Source: Protopterus annectens (Eukaryota > Chordata > Ceratodontiformes > Protopteridae). Taken from it: a stretch of 64,000 nucleotides of DNA. The notes under the pieces are model-generated. The model was not told the DNA's origin. It did not search any database and saw only the letters and a list, made by a program, of their open reading frames with translations. Both the position numbers and the translations under genes were made by a program. Below are positions 22,203-33,753 of this stretch, piece by piece (position 1 is the stretch's first letter; each line of letters begins with the position of its first letter). The stretch covers positions 926,725,516 to 926,789,515 of the forward strand of contig NC_056743.1 of the NCBI RefSeq assembly GCF_019279795.1, given 5' to 3'.

Positions 22203-22522
22203 CGGCTGAGGCAAGAAAGAGTCCCCAACGGGGTACTTAGCTTTTTAGAAGTCTTCGAAGTAGTATTCGGTAGTAGTAATCTCTGGATCTGACCGACCGG
22301 CACTTGCGAACAGCTTCTGCTTCGGGCGCCACGCGGCAAGAAAGACTGGGGAAAATGGCGTCGGCTGATGCCTTTATTCCCGAAGACCAGCAGAGATGAC
22401 GTCGGGTGAAGTGCGACACCAGCCGAGGCCAGACCCAGACTTTGGAATCCGGCCGACCGAAGGGCTGCCTGACGACAGGACAACCCATTTGTAAGGACTG
22501 CAGATGCATCCTTGAAGGACAT

Positions 22523-22975
22523 TTGGTAGTGCATTGAGCCAGCTATGAATCTGAGGTATCTTCTGCAAGATTGTCTGATTGGGACATGCAGGTATGCCTC
22601 TTTGAGGTCCAAAGTTACCAGCCAAGCCTTCTTGCCCAGCATGGCCAGAAGCTGCTGCAGAGTCAACATTTTGAATTTCGGGACGTCCAGAAAAGTATTT
22701 AGAATAGACATGTCCAGAACTGGTCTCCATGCTTTGTCCTTTCTTGGTACTAAGAAAAGTCTCGAGTAAAATCCTTGTCCCTGCTCTTGTTGTGGCACTG
22801 GCTGAATAGCCCTCATGTCCATGAGAGGTGAAACTTGTTTTTGTGCCTCTGCCCATTGATTGTGTGGCAGGTCTGGCATACCTTTTGCCTTTGGTAGGGT
22901 GTGAAAGTGGAACCTGTAGCCCTGAGAGATTATAATTAGGACTCATTTGTCCTGGGTGATCGTGTGTCAATTTTG
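22523..22975 (-). pseudogene. DIRS D RT (5' part, cut by DIRS C)
   Basis: It encodes PDLPHNQWAEAQKQ, QGFYSRLFLVPRKD and VTLDLKEAYLHVPIR (palm motif A), then breaks off at GSMHYQ exactly where element C starts. The matching continuation (SALPFGLSTAPRVF in relatives) resumes at 16,900. Joining GTGCAGAGAA (left) to TTGGTAGTGC (right) restores the sequence pattern of the other copies with no gap. Confidence 0.88.
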
Positions 22976-24803
22976 TGAAAAAAGTGCTAGTTTTCCCCCT
23001 AAGGGTGCTGCCAAAAGATAAATGCTTGGCATTGGCAGAGGGAAGTCATTGGGATGGTTTCCTATATGGCTGTGATTTGTCTTCTCCACTTTTGGAGGCA
23101 GATGCACCCCATTGTTTGGGCCTGTATGAGCCCTGGGGCTGTTGTCTGCCTCTAGGGCGTCTGTATCTGCCTCTTTGTGGCCTATCGGACACGGGAAAGG
23201 ACCAATTCTTAGAAGGCCAGTTCCTGCTAAATTTGGGTGGCTGTACCTGTAAGAAATCCTTCACTGTCTGCATAGATTTAGCTTTATCCTCCATTTTCTT
23301 CAACACCTCTTCTGCCTTAACGCCAAACAAAGTATCATGCAGTAGTGGAGCATCCAATAATTTTGCTTTAACATGATCAGGCACAGTCTGTTCCTTTAAC
23401 CAAGCATGCTTTCTAATAACAGAACCTATTACAGCGGCCCTGCAAGAGGCCTCCAGTGAATCATAACCACATTGCAAAGTATGTTTTCCCACTTGTTCAG
23501 CTGCATGCAATAAATCCGGCAATTCCTTGTTCTCAGAACATTCACAATTTGTCAGCATTTTCAGTGTTAACAGAGACATTAAGTATTGCTGATATTTAAG
23601 CATATGAAATTGACAATTTAAAGCCCTTACTGCCAAGGTAGCAGAAGTGTAAACTTTTTTCCCCCATCTGTCCAGTGCCCTAGAATCTCTATCTGAGGGG
23701 ACAGGGTTTTTTGCAGTAGCAGCCTTGACCCCTTTGGGACCCTGAGAAATAGTTTCTGGGTCAGCAGCAGGGTTTTTATATAGAAATGTATGAGAATCTG
23801 GAACCCTGTAGTATCTGTCTGGCTTAACAGGTGCAGGAGGTAAAGAGTCGGGAGACAGTCCAGACTCTGAAAATACATCATCTACAACGTCTAGAACAGG
23901 TGGAATAGCAAGAGGTCTGTGCTGAGGTAGAAGAAGAAAGTCTCTGAGCCTTTTCTTAGAATCTGAATAATCTTGGCTATCCCAGTGGAAGTGCTCCCTT
24001 CATGGTATGCAGGGTTTCCCCAAATGAGTAATCCTCATAGGGATGAATAGAGTATCCCTGTTCTGAAGAGGAGTCAGAGGAAATGGAAACCTGATCAGAG
24101 GAATCATATTCAGTACCTTGCCTAGGCCTCTTATCAGGAGGGGGATGGGAACCCCTGATCAAAGTAATTAGGTCTTCGGCCATTTTGAGCATCTGTTTCT
24201 TAGGCATGGAAGTCTGACCTGGAGAGTGCTGTACTTGTTTCCTTGTCTTTAAAACTGTTTTAGTCTTTGTCTTGGATGCTGAAGTTGGCTTGATATAAAG
24301 CTGTGTAGGTCTGAAAACACCCTCAGAAGCCGATGCCTGCTCCGTGGCTCCAGACCCATTTGAGGGATTAGTTTCCGAAGGCCCAATACCTTGAGTATCC
24401 AGAGGCCTAGTTGTCTCCACGTGGGAGTCAGAGGTGGCCTGTGGCTCTGAGGTAGCGGGTGTCAGGGGCTGCGAAAGCACCTCACTGAGAACCGGCGACT
24501 GGCCTAGAAGAGGCTTCGTCGTCGGTTTTGAACCTCGGATGCATGTCCTTTTTCTTTTTCCTTGTGCTTTTTATAAATTCCGGTCATCGGTTGTTCCGAT
24601 GGCATTATATAGTTAAACCTACGGCCAAAGTAATGAAAAGCAAAATCGTACCGACGCTTAATAGTGCGTTGGTTAAATCTAGCACAAAACTGACAACTAG
24701 CAACGTTGTGATCAGGGCCTAGGCAAGGAATACAGTAAGAATGGAAATCCTTATGAGGTATTTGCTTCCCACAAGAAATACAATTGTTAACTTTTTCTAA
24801 CAT
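22976..24803 (-). pseudogene. DIRS D gag-like ORF1 (broken)
   Basis: The start at 24,803 reads MLEKVNNC (MSEK in other copies). The Cys/His cluster is intact (24,650-24,790). Fragments at 23,977-24,480, 23,627-23,881 and 23,046-23,636 cover the acidic middle and the C-terminal MQTVKDFLQVQPPKF domain in different frames, so at least three frame changes have accumulated. Confidence 0.8.
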
Positions 24804-24976
24804 CGGTCTGGAGCAAGAAAAAAGTTTCCCCAATGGGGTACTTAGCTTTATAGAAGACGTCGGATCTGAAATTCAATTTCGAAAATCTCAGGAGTCGGCC
24901 GACCGGCACTTGCGAACTGCTTTTGCTTCGGGCACCGCGTGGCAAGAAAGACTGAAGAAAATGGCATCGGCTGCAT

Positions 24977-25004
24977 CTTTTATACCCCTGGCGCACTTGA
25001 CGTC
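24977..25004 (-). promoter_or_regulatory. DIRS D 5' ITR promoter
   Basis: On the minus strand, TATAAAAG (24,977-24,984) lies downstream of a GACGTCA half-preserved CRE near 24,998-25,004, about 175 bp before the gag start. It mirrors 14,048-14,075. Confidence 0.5.
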
Positions 25005-25124
25005 AGGGAAGAGGCGACAGCAGCCAACGTCGAACCAGGACTTTGGAATTCAGGCCAACTGCGGGTAGCCTGCCGGCAGGATAACCCAAGTGTAATGTCT
25101 GCAACAGTGAAACATGATGAACAT

Positions 25125-27700
25125 CAGGTATTTATGCAATTTCTGTAACCTTTTATTAATGGGCAGTCAGACAGGTGTTTTTTCTCAACTAGTTCTGTGG
25201 TAATTTTTAATGTATTTTAGGGTGTCAGACAAGGTTTTTGCACTATTTCAGTAGTGTGGTGATGACTACGTTTAATTTATAGTTTAATTATGCTTTTTAG
25301 TTTGTTAAATCTTCTATTGCTGAATCGTGTCAGTTTTGCCAATACCGTGGTTTTCCAACCAGTATGCGCTTGTTAGGTTCCTCTAATAAGCAAACTGTTC
25401 CCACACACTCCAAGTATGAATTTAAGGTCTCCATCCATTCATTGAGTCTTGTTTTGAAAGTTGATACAGAATTACTCTGTTTGATGTACAGTGGCAGTCC
25501 ATTCTAACAAAATGGGATGTGCTGGATTAAGTGTCTATCATACCTGCAGGCATTACAACTAAAGAAGTGAAGGTTTAAGTCTTTAGAGGAGGTGGTTGAT
25601 GAATTCCGGATTAAAAAGTGCGTGTGTGTGTGTGGGGGGGTCAGTGCAAGGAAGGCTAAAAGAAATATCCTCTCAGGAACCTAAACCAAACAAAATATAT
25701 TGAGAGTGTTTAATCACTGTGGATAATTCCAGATGAAGAATAAACCAGGTCTTTCAAGTTGTCCTAATAAAAAGCTACATATTGAATGGGGAATAATATT
25801 TAATTACAGCGCTATGAACAGATGAATAAAGCTGAACTATGACTTCAATAGTCCTAGAGGAAATTCCCGGAAGAAAAAGATGTGCAAGACCATGGCTGAG
25901 ACACAGAGATCAAAGGAAAGTTCATTATTAATATAAATGCCCACACCTATGATGAGTCTTTCTGGTCCACTTTCTTGTACTTTCTGTGGAAACTTCTATA
26001 CCCAAAGAAGGTATTCTACAAGGAGAAGCTAGTGACAATGAGATCACAATTCCCGAGGCCAGCACTGGGGTGTATAAATGTGCAATTCTGTGGGAGTCCT
26101 GCATCAGAGCAGGCTAAACACCTGAGACTGCTTCCTGTCCAATACTGGGGCACCTGACATAATACCACATAAAACCAAGGGAGTCTGACTAATCTACAGA
26201 ATATACCTCTGTGTCAGCCCCATCAATACTGAGTTGTCCAATGTAGGCAAAGTCTGTGCCAGAGTTAATGGAAGGCAAGCAGAACAAGTATTAGAACATC
26301 GGACTCGAGGTCTGAAGAAGACAATGTGGAAGCCCAGAAGGTTGCCAGTATTAGAACAGTAAAACAGAACCTTGCAGGGTGAGTCAACACCTGACCACTT
26401 GCAAGCAAGAAAGGATTAGCCTGAGTCAGCAAAATAAAGTTGTCTGATGCTTAGGTAAATGGTTTGGGAGACACTTAACAATGGGGGAATGACACTGGGA
26501 CTCTGGAATACAAGAAAGGAGAGTGTGAACTTAAACACTGACATTCTAGCACATGTAACACAGAATCCTACTGATCCTGTAGCAGCAGTACTTGAGAGAA
26601 ATGGACATTCACAGCAAATCTACCTTTACACCACTGGAGGGTCTGGGAAAGGGAAGGGAATGAACCTGCTTGCCTTGTCTGATGTTGCACAACAGCACTA
26701 GCAAGCTCAGCATAGCTAATTACTGGTAGGACAGGAAATCATCTGACTTAAGAAAATGAAAACAAAGCCCTTCAAACCAGAGTATGGGTAGAAAAGGCTG
26801 GAAACACTTGTCCTTATAAAGGGCTCGTCAGAAATGTAGAAGCTATAATCACAGATGTGGAATTCTCCCTCATTACCTGCTCTTGTAGATGAAGGCATGG
26901 TTTTAACTTTAACTTTGTATGTTGAGTTTCATGGTATAGTATTTGATAGATGTAATTCATTTTAATACAATGATTTCTTAAACAGACGTACAAGGGTCTA
27001 GTTCACATGCAGAACTTGATGGGAAAAAGTAGAAAAGGAGAAGAGAGGAATGTTACAAATGTTGAGAAATAACAGACAAGATCTGCCCACAACTGGATCT
27101 CTGCTGGGATTTAACTTTAATCTGAATTTCAAATTGACATTTGTGAAGCTGCTTCCCTCACCTCCTTAATGCTACCTCACTAATCTTTGTACAAATTTCA
27201 CAAGCTTTGGATTTATACTGAAGACCTAAACAACAAAAACACTTACCATGGCAGCTTGCATTGATAATTTATCAGCAGAAGTCACATTCACTAAATATAG
27301 GAGTAGTGATGGTTAAATATGGCCAAAGGGCAAACTGACAAAGTAAAGATAACTAATGCATGGAAGCTCCCTAACAGAAAGACAGGGTGCATAAACTACA
27401 GCATAAATCTCACAATGTGAAAAAGGACGAAAAAAAGAGTAGGGAATAAAGCTTCCAACCTGTATTCAACACCTGTACAGAAAAGCTACTTTGAATCCGC
27501 CTGAACATGTTTAACTGTGGAAAGAAACAGGAGAATGGAGGAGACTACAACAGAGGATCACGGGAATGGAAAGAGCAAAGGTAGCCAGAAAAAGTTACAT
27601 CCATCAAGCTGTAAAGTTTAGTTATGCAGCTCTATGGGTCCTTCTTAAATAATGGGGAGGATGCAACAAGAAATAATTTGAGCATTAAGAGAGAATAAAC
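25125..27700. other. PAN2 intron, no recognised feature
   Basis: Ordinary AT-rich sequence with a short GT run at 25,620-25,635. Small open frames here have no family resemblance. No splice-flanked exon was found. Confidence 0.5.
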
Positions 27701-27739
27701 AGTTATTTAACATTGGGGTTACATTTTGGAATGATATAT

Positions 27740-29377
27740 GCATCACTGTTACAGGCTGTAGACCATAGCATAATTTATGTACTGTAGTACTAAGTATTAA
27801 CATACTTTCATTATACAGTTAACTGTTATATGCAAGTCCTATGTTCTAGTCCAGCCAAGCACTGCTACAGTGATTTGACATAATCAGCTACTGTTTGCAT
27901 ATTAGTTTTCAAAACAAAGCTTTTGAAACTCCTTTCCAGTTCATAGTCAAAAAATTCTAATCAGACTATTCTGGAGCTATCCAAAAATTACAACATAATA
28001 TACAGGATTTTTACTTCTAAAGCTATGGCAACTCAATTCAATAAAGAGACGTTACAGACCAGTGCTGTATTCTGCATCCTGAGAAGCGGTATAAAATAAA
28101 TACACTGGAAACCTTGCACAATGCAAAATCTGAGACTAACAGTGAAAGCCTATGGAACCTTTGCATTTGGCACCCATGTACAGAAGACCATTTGCCACTC
28201 GCCCCTTATAAGACTTCAAGATGAAACTTTCAAGAAGGAATAGCAGGGTGTACAACTACAAAACACATCTAAGAAGGTTAAGATTTTGGTGCATCTCAGT
28301 GCTAAATTTGACCCAATCACTTTAACAGCTTCAAATGGTGACAGCTTAATCATGACATTGAATCTGAAAAAGAATTTTTGAAATGTGTAGGATTTTCACT
28401 TCTGATGTGATGGCTTAGTAAGCATGTATCCTAGATAGCATCAATACTCAAAAGAACTCGTATAGAGCATTCCCCACAGCAAACATAATATAATGCAAAA
28501 TGTCAGACTGTAACAGTGAAGGCCTATAAACCGCTGCATTTTGAACCCATGTATAAAATGTCATATCAAGAAATCATTACAAAACATTCAAGCATTAACA
28601 ACAAAATGTTGAGTTACAGAATGCACCTCAGACCGCTGTCTTGCCCTTAACAGATGTAAAGGCAGCTTGATGCTGAATCTGAACTTACCACTTCAACTGT
28701 TTCAAACCATGACATTTGGGCCATGGCATGCACCAGAAAGAATCCTTCTGTGTTTTCATCTTGATGAAATAACAACTGTGAAGACATATTCTGCAAAGGT
28801 AATGTATACTACAAAAAAAGCAGAAACCATACACAATACCTTGATGAAAACAGAGTATTTTATTTATTTTATTTTATTTTACATTTGTTGACCGGGCTAG
28901 TCTAGCTGGATACATATCCTTTTTCAGTAGAGGCCCGGGGAGAAAAGCTCCAAACAAAAAAAGAAAAAAAACACAATACATTTAAATGTGAATAGTAAAT
29001 AGCATAACATAGAGACAAATAGATAAAGAAAACAATGCGCTTAGATATTGGTTAAATAACAATCACAGAATTGTATAGATAATCTTGAACATAGCATTGT
29101 GGAGCCGAGAGGTTAAGTTAGTAAACTCTGGGATAGGGAAGAGACAATGGTGGAATGAGACGTTTGAGATTAGTCTGGTTTAGGACATGGGCATGACCAG
29201 TGAGACTTGAAGAATTCTTTAAGGTGATTTTTGAATTGATTAATCGAGAGTATCAATCAAAATGTCAGACTGCGACAGTGAAAGCTTATAACTCCTTGCA
29301 AACTGATACCCATGTATAAAAAGCCAAACGACGGTTTTTTGAGATTTCACAGTGAAACCATCAGGCATTAGCAAACT
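27740..29377. repeat. Diverged ~375-bp tandem repeat, left block
   Basis: A recurring marker (CAGACTGTAACAGTGAAGGCC or close variants) appears near 28,128, 28,503 and 29,270, with a weaker match near 27,755. Each is followed about 45 bp later by CCCATGTATAAAA or a variant. Spacing is ~375 bp except where a ~390-bp LINE/SINE-like insertion (28,858-29,258) separates two units. Matching units continue at 39,645-40,810, beyond the Penelope-like insertion. Confidence 0.65.
28858..29258 (-). mobile_element. 3' fragment of a non-LTR retroelement with A-rich tail
   Basis: Left edge TTTTATTTATTTTATTTTAT is an A-rich tail on the minus strand. The adjoining CATTTGTTGACCGGG and CAGTAGAGGCCCGGGGAGA are shared with the SINE at 33,057-33,297. 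The rest (to ~29,258) is unrelated to that SINE. It interrupts one unit of the 375-bp tandem repeat. It may be the tail of the LINE that mobilises the SINE; that is inference. Confidence 0.5.
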
Positions 29378-29395
29378 GCTCAACTTAAGTAAATG
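29378..29395. repeat. Probable target-site duplication of PLE-1 (left)
   Basis: GCTCAACTTAAGTAAATG pairs with GCTCAGCTTACTAAATG at 39,628-39,644, at the two points where the 375-bp tandem repeat breaks off and resumes. Two to three differences fit an old insertion. Confidence 0.55.
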
Positions 29396-30212
29396 AAAAA
29401 TGTGGAAGAAGTGCCAAAAAACGTACTAATAACCAAACCAAAAATGAGGCACAGAAAGGTTCACGAGAATAAAATCCACCACTTTATTGAACACATGCTG
29501 TAAAGTTCAAATAAAACACATCCAGAACGTTTTAATTGAATCATTTTCGTCAATGTAGCTTCTACAGATGAGCATACCAACTTCTGCATCCCCTTTTACA
29601 CAAATCCATCAATCCCCAATTATTAAATTAACCATCTGTTCACATTTAAAAACAGTGTAACAATGTTGAATACATGAAAATAAACTGCTATAAATGAAAA
29701 CTCCTTCTAAAATTCATTGAAGTGACAAGCATAAATGGACATAATAAATAAATAAATAGCATATAAAACAATAGACATTAAGTACAAGTGAATAAAAATG
29801 AATAAAAAATACTTTAAAATATAATGTAAAACTGTGATAAACAGTGTTAAAACAATGTTAAAAGTTGTCAAACAGCACTATCTACTGGGTAATCCCATAA
29901 AAGCATTAAAAACTGAACACCACATTCAAACTTTAGCTGCCATAAGCTTTAACTCAGGTTTCAATTAAACTATGTCATTTAAGCCAGGGTACCTGTTGGC
30001 TTCAAGTACCAACTGCCAGTATAGTTCCCTGTATTCTAAACGTGTCTCCCAAGCACAGCTGGCATTAGGCACCCACCAAACCCGGGGCCGCGGGAAGACC
30101 CCGATTATCTCCCCATGTACGACAGCCCCCATATGAAGCAGCCACGGGTTTCAAAATTGCTCATTCATTTGGCAGTGCCGTCGCACGATTCCGCTTTTTT
30201 TTTTTTCCTGAG

Positions 30213-30338
30213 AGAACTTGCTTCCTTGATGGCTACAGCCAATCAGGTCCCTTGCTTTACTTGTTAGCTGCTCTCAATCAGGTCCGCTTCAGTGAAGCAA
30301 GGGACCTAATTGGTTGTAGCAATCAAGAAGCAAGTTCT
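30213..30338. repeat. Hairpin (45-bp inverted repeat) inside the hAT-like element
   Basis: Left arm 30,213-30,257 (AGAACTTGCTTCCTTGATGG...) pairs with right arm 30,295-30,338 (...CAATCAAGAAGCAAGTTCT), with a ~37-bp loop. It contains CCAATCA boxes in both arms. It is subterminal, close to the left end of the transposon. Confidence 0.75.
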
Positions 30339-31059
30339 AGCTTCCTGATTGGGTTTACCTTAATATGTGGTCTGTTGGGTCAGTTCTTTTGATTGTTGAC
30401 GTAAGGCAAATATCTGAACTGCCTAGATTTTTAAGAATATTTAGATTTTTGCTTTATATTTTTGGTTTGTTCTTCATAAAATTTGTGGTTTTCTTATACA
30501 GTAATGAGTACTGAAGTCCTAAAAAATAGCAGATACATTTAAGTTTTAGACTTTATATCCTTCAGAAAAATGTATGCTAATGCAAAGTCTGAAAGCAAGT
30601 TTGTAAGTTTATATAAGCAATATTTAAAAAGTGTCCCTATTTTTAAGCCTTTGTACCCCTATTATTTTTGGCTTTGTCCAGATTTTTCATGCTAAGATGT
30701 TGAAAGGTATGCTGTGAGGATAGATGGAGGATGCAGGTTTTGCTGTAACAACACTGGGACCAGCAAAGCAGCTCTATTTTAACTGCCCTTGTAAGGGCAA
30801 TTTCTAAAAGATCTGAAAAATTGTCCTTTTGAGGGCAATTTAAAAGGGCTGAACAGGTGTGGTCTGTGTGTAGTAGAAGCAAGCAGAGGATTAGTAGCAG
30901 CCTTCTATCAACTGCAGGAAAGGTAAGTTGCTGGGTTTATTTTTAACTTTATTTTTGCTGGGGGGGGATTGTATAACTTTTATTCTGCAGAGTTGTTACA
31001 CTTACAGGATTTGTGTGTGTGTGTGTGTGTGTGGGGGTTGTGGTTGTAACAGTTTTATT

Positions 31060-32510
31060 TTATCTTTCCCCAGAATTCTTCTGCTAAGAGACCGAGGAAG
31101 GAAGGCTGGTTTGTAATTAATGTCCAGATTTTGATGTAGTTTTTTTTATCTAGTCTTGCATAAAAATATTCAATATTGCATTTTTGTTTTGTGTACAACT
31201 GTGCTGAAATATTGGTAGTGGGGGGATAGTGGCTGTGAGAATGCTGCAGAATAAACAGATGTTTTAATGTATACCAATGCAAACCCAGTTCTGCTAGTTT
31301 GTTTTATGTATACCGGCAATGTCTACAACTATCCCTGATGCTACACCTTTGTTTTATGATAATGTTTTTGCTCTGTCCAGAATTATTGTGCTGAGGGGTT
31401 GGGAGGGGAGTTAGTGGCTGTGAGAATGTTGCAGAATGTACAGCTGCTGTTTTAATGTATACTAATGCAAACCCTGTTATACTAGTATTGTGTACACTGG
31501 CAGCATTTACAACTATCCCTGATGGTACGCCTTTGTTCTATGATAATTTTTTGCTTTGTCTAGAGTTATTGTGCTGACACATTGGTAAGTGTGGGGGGGG
31601 GGGGGTTACAGTCTGTGAGAATGTTGTGCAATATTAAGATGTTTGCCTGGAATGTATCTATTTTCATTAAAACATGTGCGGTATGCAATGCATTTTACTT
31701 CATAATCTGTTATTCCAGCATCTATATTTGCTGATAAACACATTGTTTCTTATGTTATACCTTTGTGTTTTTATTTTACTTTCACTTCATCCAGATGTAC
31801 TGTGCTGAGATACTGGGGTGCAGGCTGTGACAATTCTGCAGAATGTACTGATGTCTTAATTTGTGCCAGTGCAACCCCTGTACTACTATCAAAGTTGATC
31901 ATAGCAAAGTTTCAAACTATCCCTGATGTTATGCTTTTGTTTTGCATTTTCTTTTCTTTTTTTTTTTTTTTTGAGCTTTGTCTGGAATTGTTAAGCTGTG
32001 AGGTTAGACGAGAGGGGTAGGGCTGTGGGAATGTTGCACAATGTTTAGATGTTTGACCTGTATTTTTGGTCAGTTAGTCATCAAAAATGTGACTTCACAC
32101 AATGCATGCTACTGGAAAAACCTGTTATTCTACCATCTTTATTAGTTCATAACCACATTGTTTTAACCCCCCCTAATGTTACGTCCTTGTCTTTTTTTTT
32201 TTTGTACCTCCTCTAGAATTGTGCTGAGACTTTTGGGGGGACTATGAGAGTTCTACAGAATGTACTGATTATTGTAATGAATGCTAATGCAATCCCTGTT
32301 ATTCTAATATTTTTCTAAGTTTATCATAGCAATGTTTGTATCTATCCTTGATATTACACTTTTGTTCTGCAGTTATTTTCAGCTTTGGAATTATGCTGAC
32401 AGGTTAGGAGGCTGGTAGGGGCTGTGAGAATGTTGCACAATGTCCAGATGTTTGCTAGTTTTGGTCTGTTCTTCAAAAATGTGGGGTCACACAACACATG
32501 CTACTGCAAA
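31060..32510. repeat. ~200-bp tandem repeats in the hAT-like element
   Basis: Seven to eight diverged units, each with a core GAATTxTGCTGAG followed by GCTGTGAGAATGTTGCA and AATGTxxAGATGTTT. Cores lie near 31,185, 31,380, 31,565, 31,797, 31,987, 32,217 and 32,390. Units near 31,797/32,217 and 31,987/32,390 resemble each other most, suggesting a ~410-bp higher-order period. No coding content. Confidence 0.7.
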
Positions 32511-32765
32511 ATCTTATTCTAGCATCATTATTAGTTCATAAGCCCAGTATTTTAAATTCTTAATGTTCATTCTTACTGTAGTGCTGTCCATCATGTGTGG
32601 GTGTCTTATGTCCTGTCTGCAAGTCTGTGTAACTGTCTGTCTCATGTCTCTGTCCTGTGTGAGGGAGTCTGTGTGGGTGTCTTTGTGTACCTCTGCGGGA
32701 CTGGCTACCTTGATGCTGTACGGAGGCTTGCCATAATGTAACAACATTACTACTAAATGCCAGTC

Positions 32766-32830
32766 AGTGTGTGAGTGTGTGAGTGTGTGAGTGTGTGAGT
32801 GTGTGAGTGTGTGAGTGTGTGTGAGTGTGT

Positions 32831-32920
<90 letters not shown>
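32766..32920. repeat. (GTGTGA)n/(GT)n microsatellite
   Basis: A compound tract: about eight GTGTGA-type units followed by a long, nearly pure GT run. The open frames across it on either strand are products of the repeat. Confidence 0.95.
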
Positions 32921-33056
32921 TTGTGAGTGGCTACCTTGCTGTGGTACAGGGGCTTGTCGTAATGTAACATTAGTATTAAATGCCAGTCAGTGTGTGAACC
33001 TCTGTGTGTGGCTACCTTGCTGTGGTACAGTGGCTTGTCATAATTTATTGGTACTA

Positions 33057-33297
33057 AATTTTATTTATTTAACATTTGTTGACCGGGAAAGTCCGACTAG
33101 GACAGAGCCTATGTTTAGCAGAGGCCCAGGGAGAAATGGTGCAGAAGCATGTCTTTGGAATGTGGCAGGAAACCACACGTACGAAGGGAGGACATGCAGA
33201 CTCCACACAGAAGGCACCCCAGCTGAGAATTAAACCAGAGAACCTCTTGCTGGAGGGGAGGCGACAAAGTTAACTGCTGCACCACTGTGCAGTCCCA
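33057..33297 (-). mobile_element. tRNA-derived SINE
   Basis: On the minus strand from 33,297: an A-box-like GCACAGTGGTGCAGCAGTTAA and, ~35 bp later, a B-box-like GGTTCTCTGGTTTAATTCTC (Pol III promoter pattern), then TTCTGTGTGGAGTCTGCATG, a widespread vertebrate SINE body motif. It ends in CCCGGTCAACAAATG plus an A/T-rich tail. It splits one of the ~70-bp repeat units. Confidence 0.75.
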
Positions 33298-33753
33298 ATC
33301 AGTGTGTGTGTTTGTACCATTGTGAGTGGCTACCTTACTGTGGTCCAGGGGCTTGATGTAACATTGGTACTAAATGCCAGTCAGTGTGTACCTTGACATT
33401 TCAAGTCTTTTTAATGGTCTGAATGTAATAACACTACACAGTGATTGTTAAATGGTGCTGCATGATCTTGATAGGGAAGGAGGCATGATGGCAATATGGT
33501 CACACTTTTTATATTCTCCTGGGTAGGGCCCCCAACTTTAAACTTGCTGGGGGGCCTCCAAAATACTAGCACCGGCCCTGCTCCCAAGGGCTCTCTCTAG
33601 GATCAATGGGCAATGTCTCAATTACATAAAAATAAAATTCAGCCCCTACACAGTTCAATTTATATTTATATAAACATTGTTAGTATTCATCTTCCTTATG
33701 TCGTACCTATGTTCGTACATTCTGGACTTTAATTTTCTTTCGGTTTTGTCTAT

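Larger units (their letters stand above)
16901..22522 (-). mobile_element. Complete DIRS retrotransposon C, nested in D
   Basis: 5,622 bp, from AGTACAG (16,901) to GAAGGACAT (22,522). Order on the minus strand: 5' ITR and promoter, gag (open), RT/RNase H, recombinase (open), ICR (17,320-17,417), spacer, 3' ITR. The ICR matches both element ends perfectly (58 and 40 bp), consistent with a recent insertion. It sits in the RT gene of element D with no target duplication. RT/RNase H carries one stop and one frameshift, so the copy is probably not autonomous today. Confidence 0.95.
13899..25124 (-). mobile_element. DIRS retrotransposon D (interrupted by DIRS C)
   Basis: The left terminus AGTACAG begins at 13,899 and the right terminus GATGAACAT ends at 25,124. 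Removing the nested element C (16,901-22,522) leaves 5,604 bp, nearly the same length as C (5,622 bp). Layout on the minus strand: ITR, gag, RT/RNase H (split by C), recombinase, ICR at 14,284-14,384, 3' ITR. The ICR differs from the element's own ends by about 2 of 58 and 2 of 42 positions, consistent with an older insertion than C. Flanks CGAAA and CAGGT show no target duplication. Confidence 0.93.
32700..33395. repeat. Dispersed ~70-bp repeat units at the right side of the hAT-like element
   Basis: The sequence GGCTACCTTGCTGTGGTAC...ATGCCAGTCAGTGTGTG occurs near 32,700, 32,930, 33,010 and 33,328, separated by microsatellite or by the SINE. Confidence 0.7.
30054..33580. mobile_element. Non-autonomous hAT-like DNA transposon, 3.5 kb
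   Basis: 3,527 bp flanked by an exact 8-bp duplication CTCCCAAG (30,046-30,053 and 33,581-33,588), the hAT-type size. Ends: CACAGCTGGCATTAG at left and, reverse-complemented, CAGGGCCGGTGCTAG at right, both near the common hAT end CAGRGCCGGNNCTAG. It interrupts the left arm of PLE-1; removing it restores the match to 39,060-39,110. No transposase ORF. The interior is made of a hairpin, tandem repeats, microsatellites and a SINE. Confidence 0.82.

Noticed and set aside
1-25124. Interpretation as LTR retrotransposons or retroviral sequences
   Set aside because: There are inverted, not direct, terminal repeats, no protease or DDE integrase or envelope, and a tyrosine recombinase with HxxR and Tyr motifs instead; this is the DIRS order.
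27200-27300. GGTAAGT-like donor on the minus strand after an open stretch, a candidate PAN2 exon
   Set aside because: The two recognised exons join without missing residues in phase 0, and the stretch does not resemble PAN2.
32764-33233. Long open frames of alternating Cys/Val and Thr/His residues
   Set aside because: Translations of the GT microsatellite on the two strands; no gene.
32766-33400. CRISPR-like array of repeats and spacers
   Set aside because: Repeats are uneven, mixed with microsatellite, in a vertebrate genome; no array structure.
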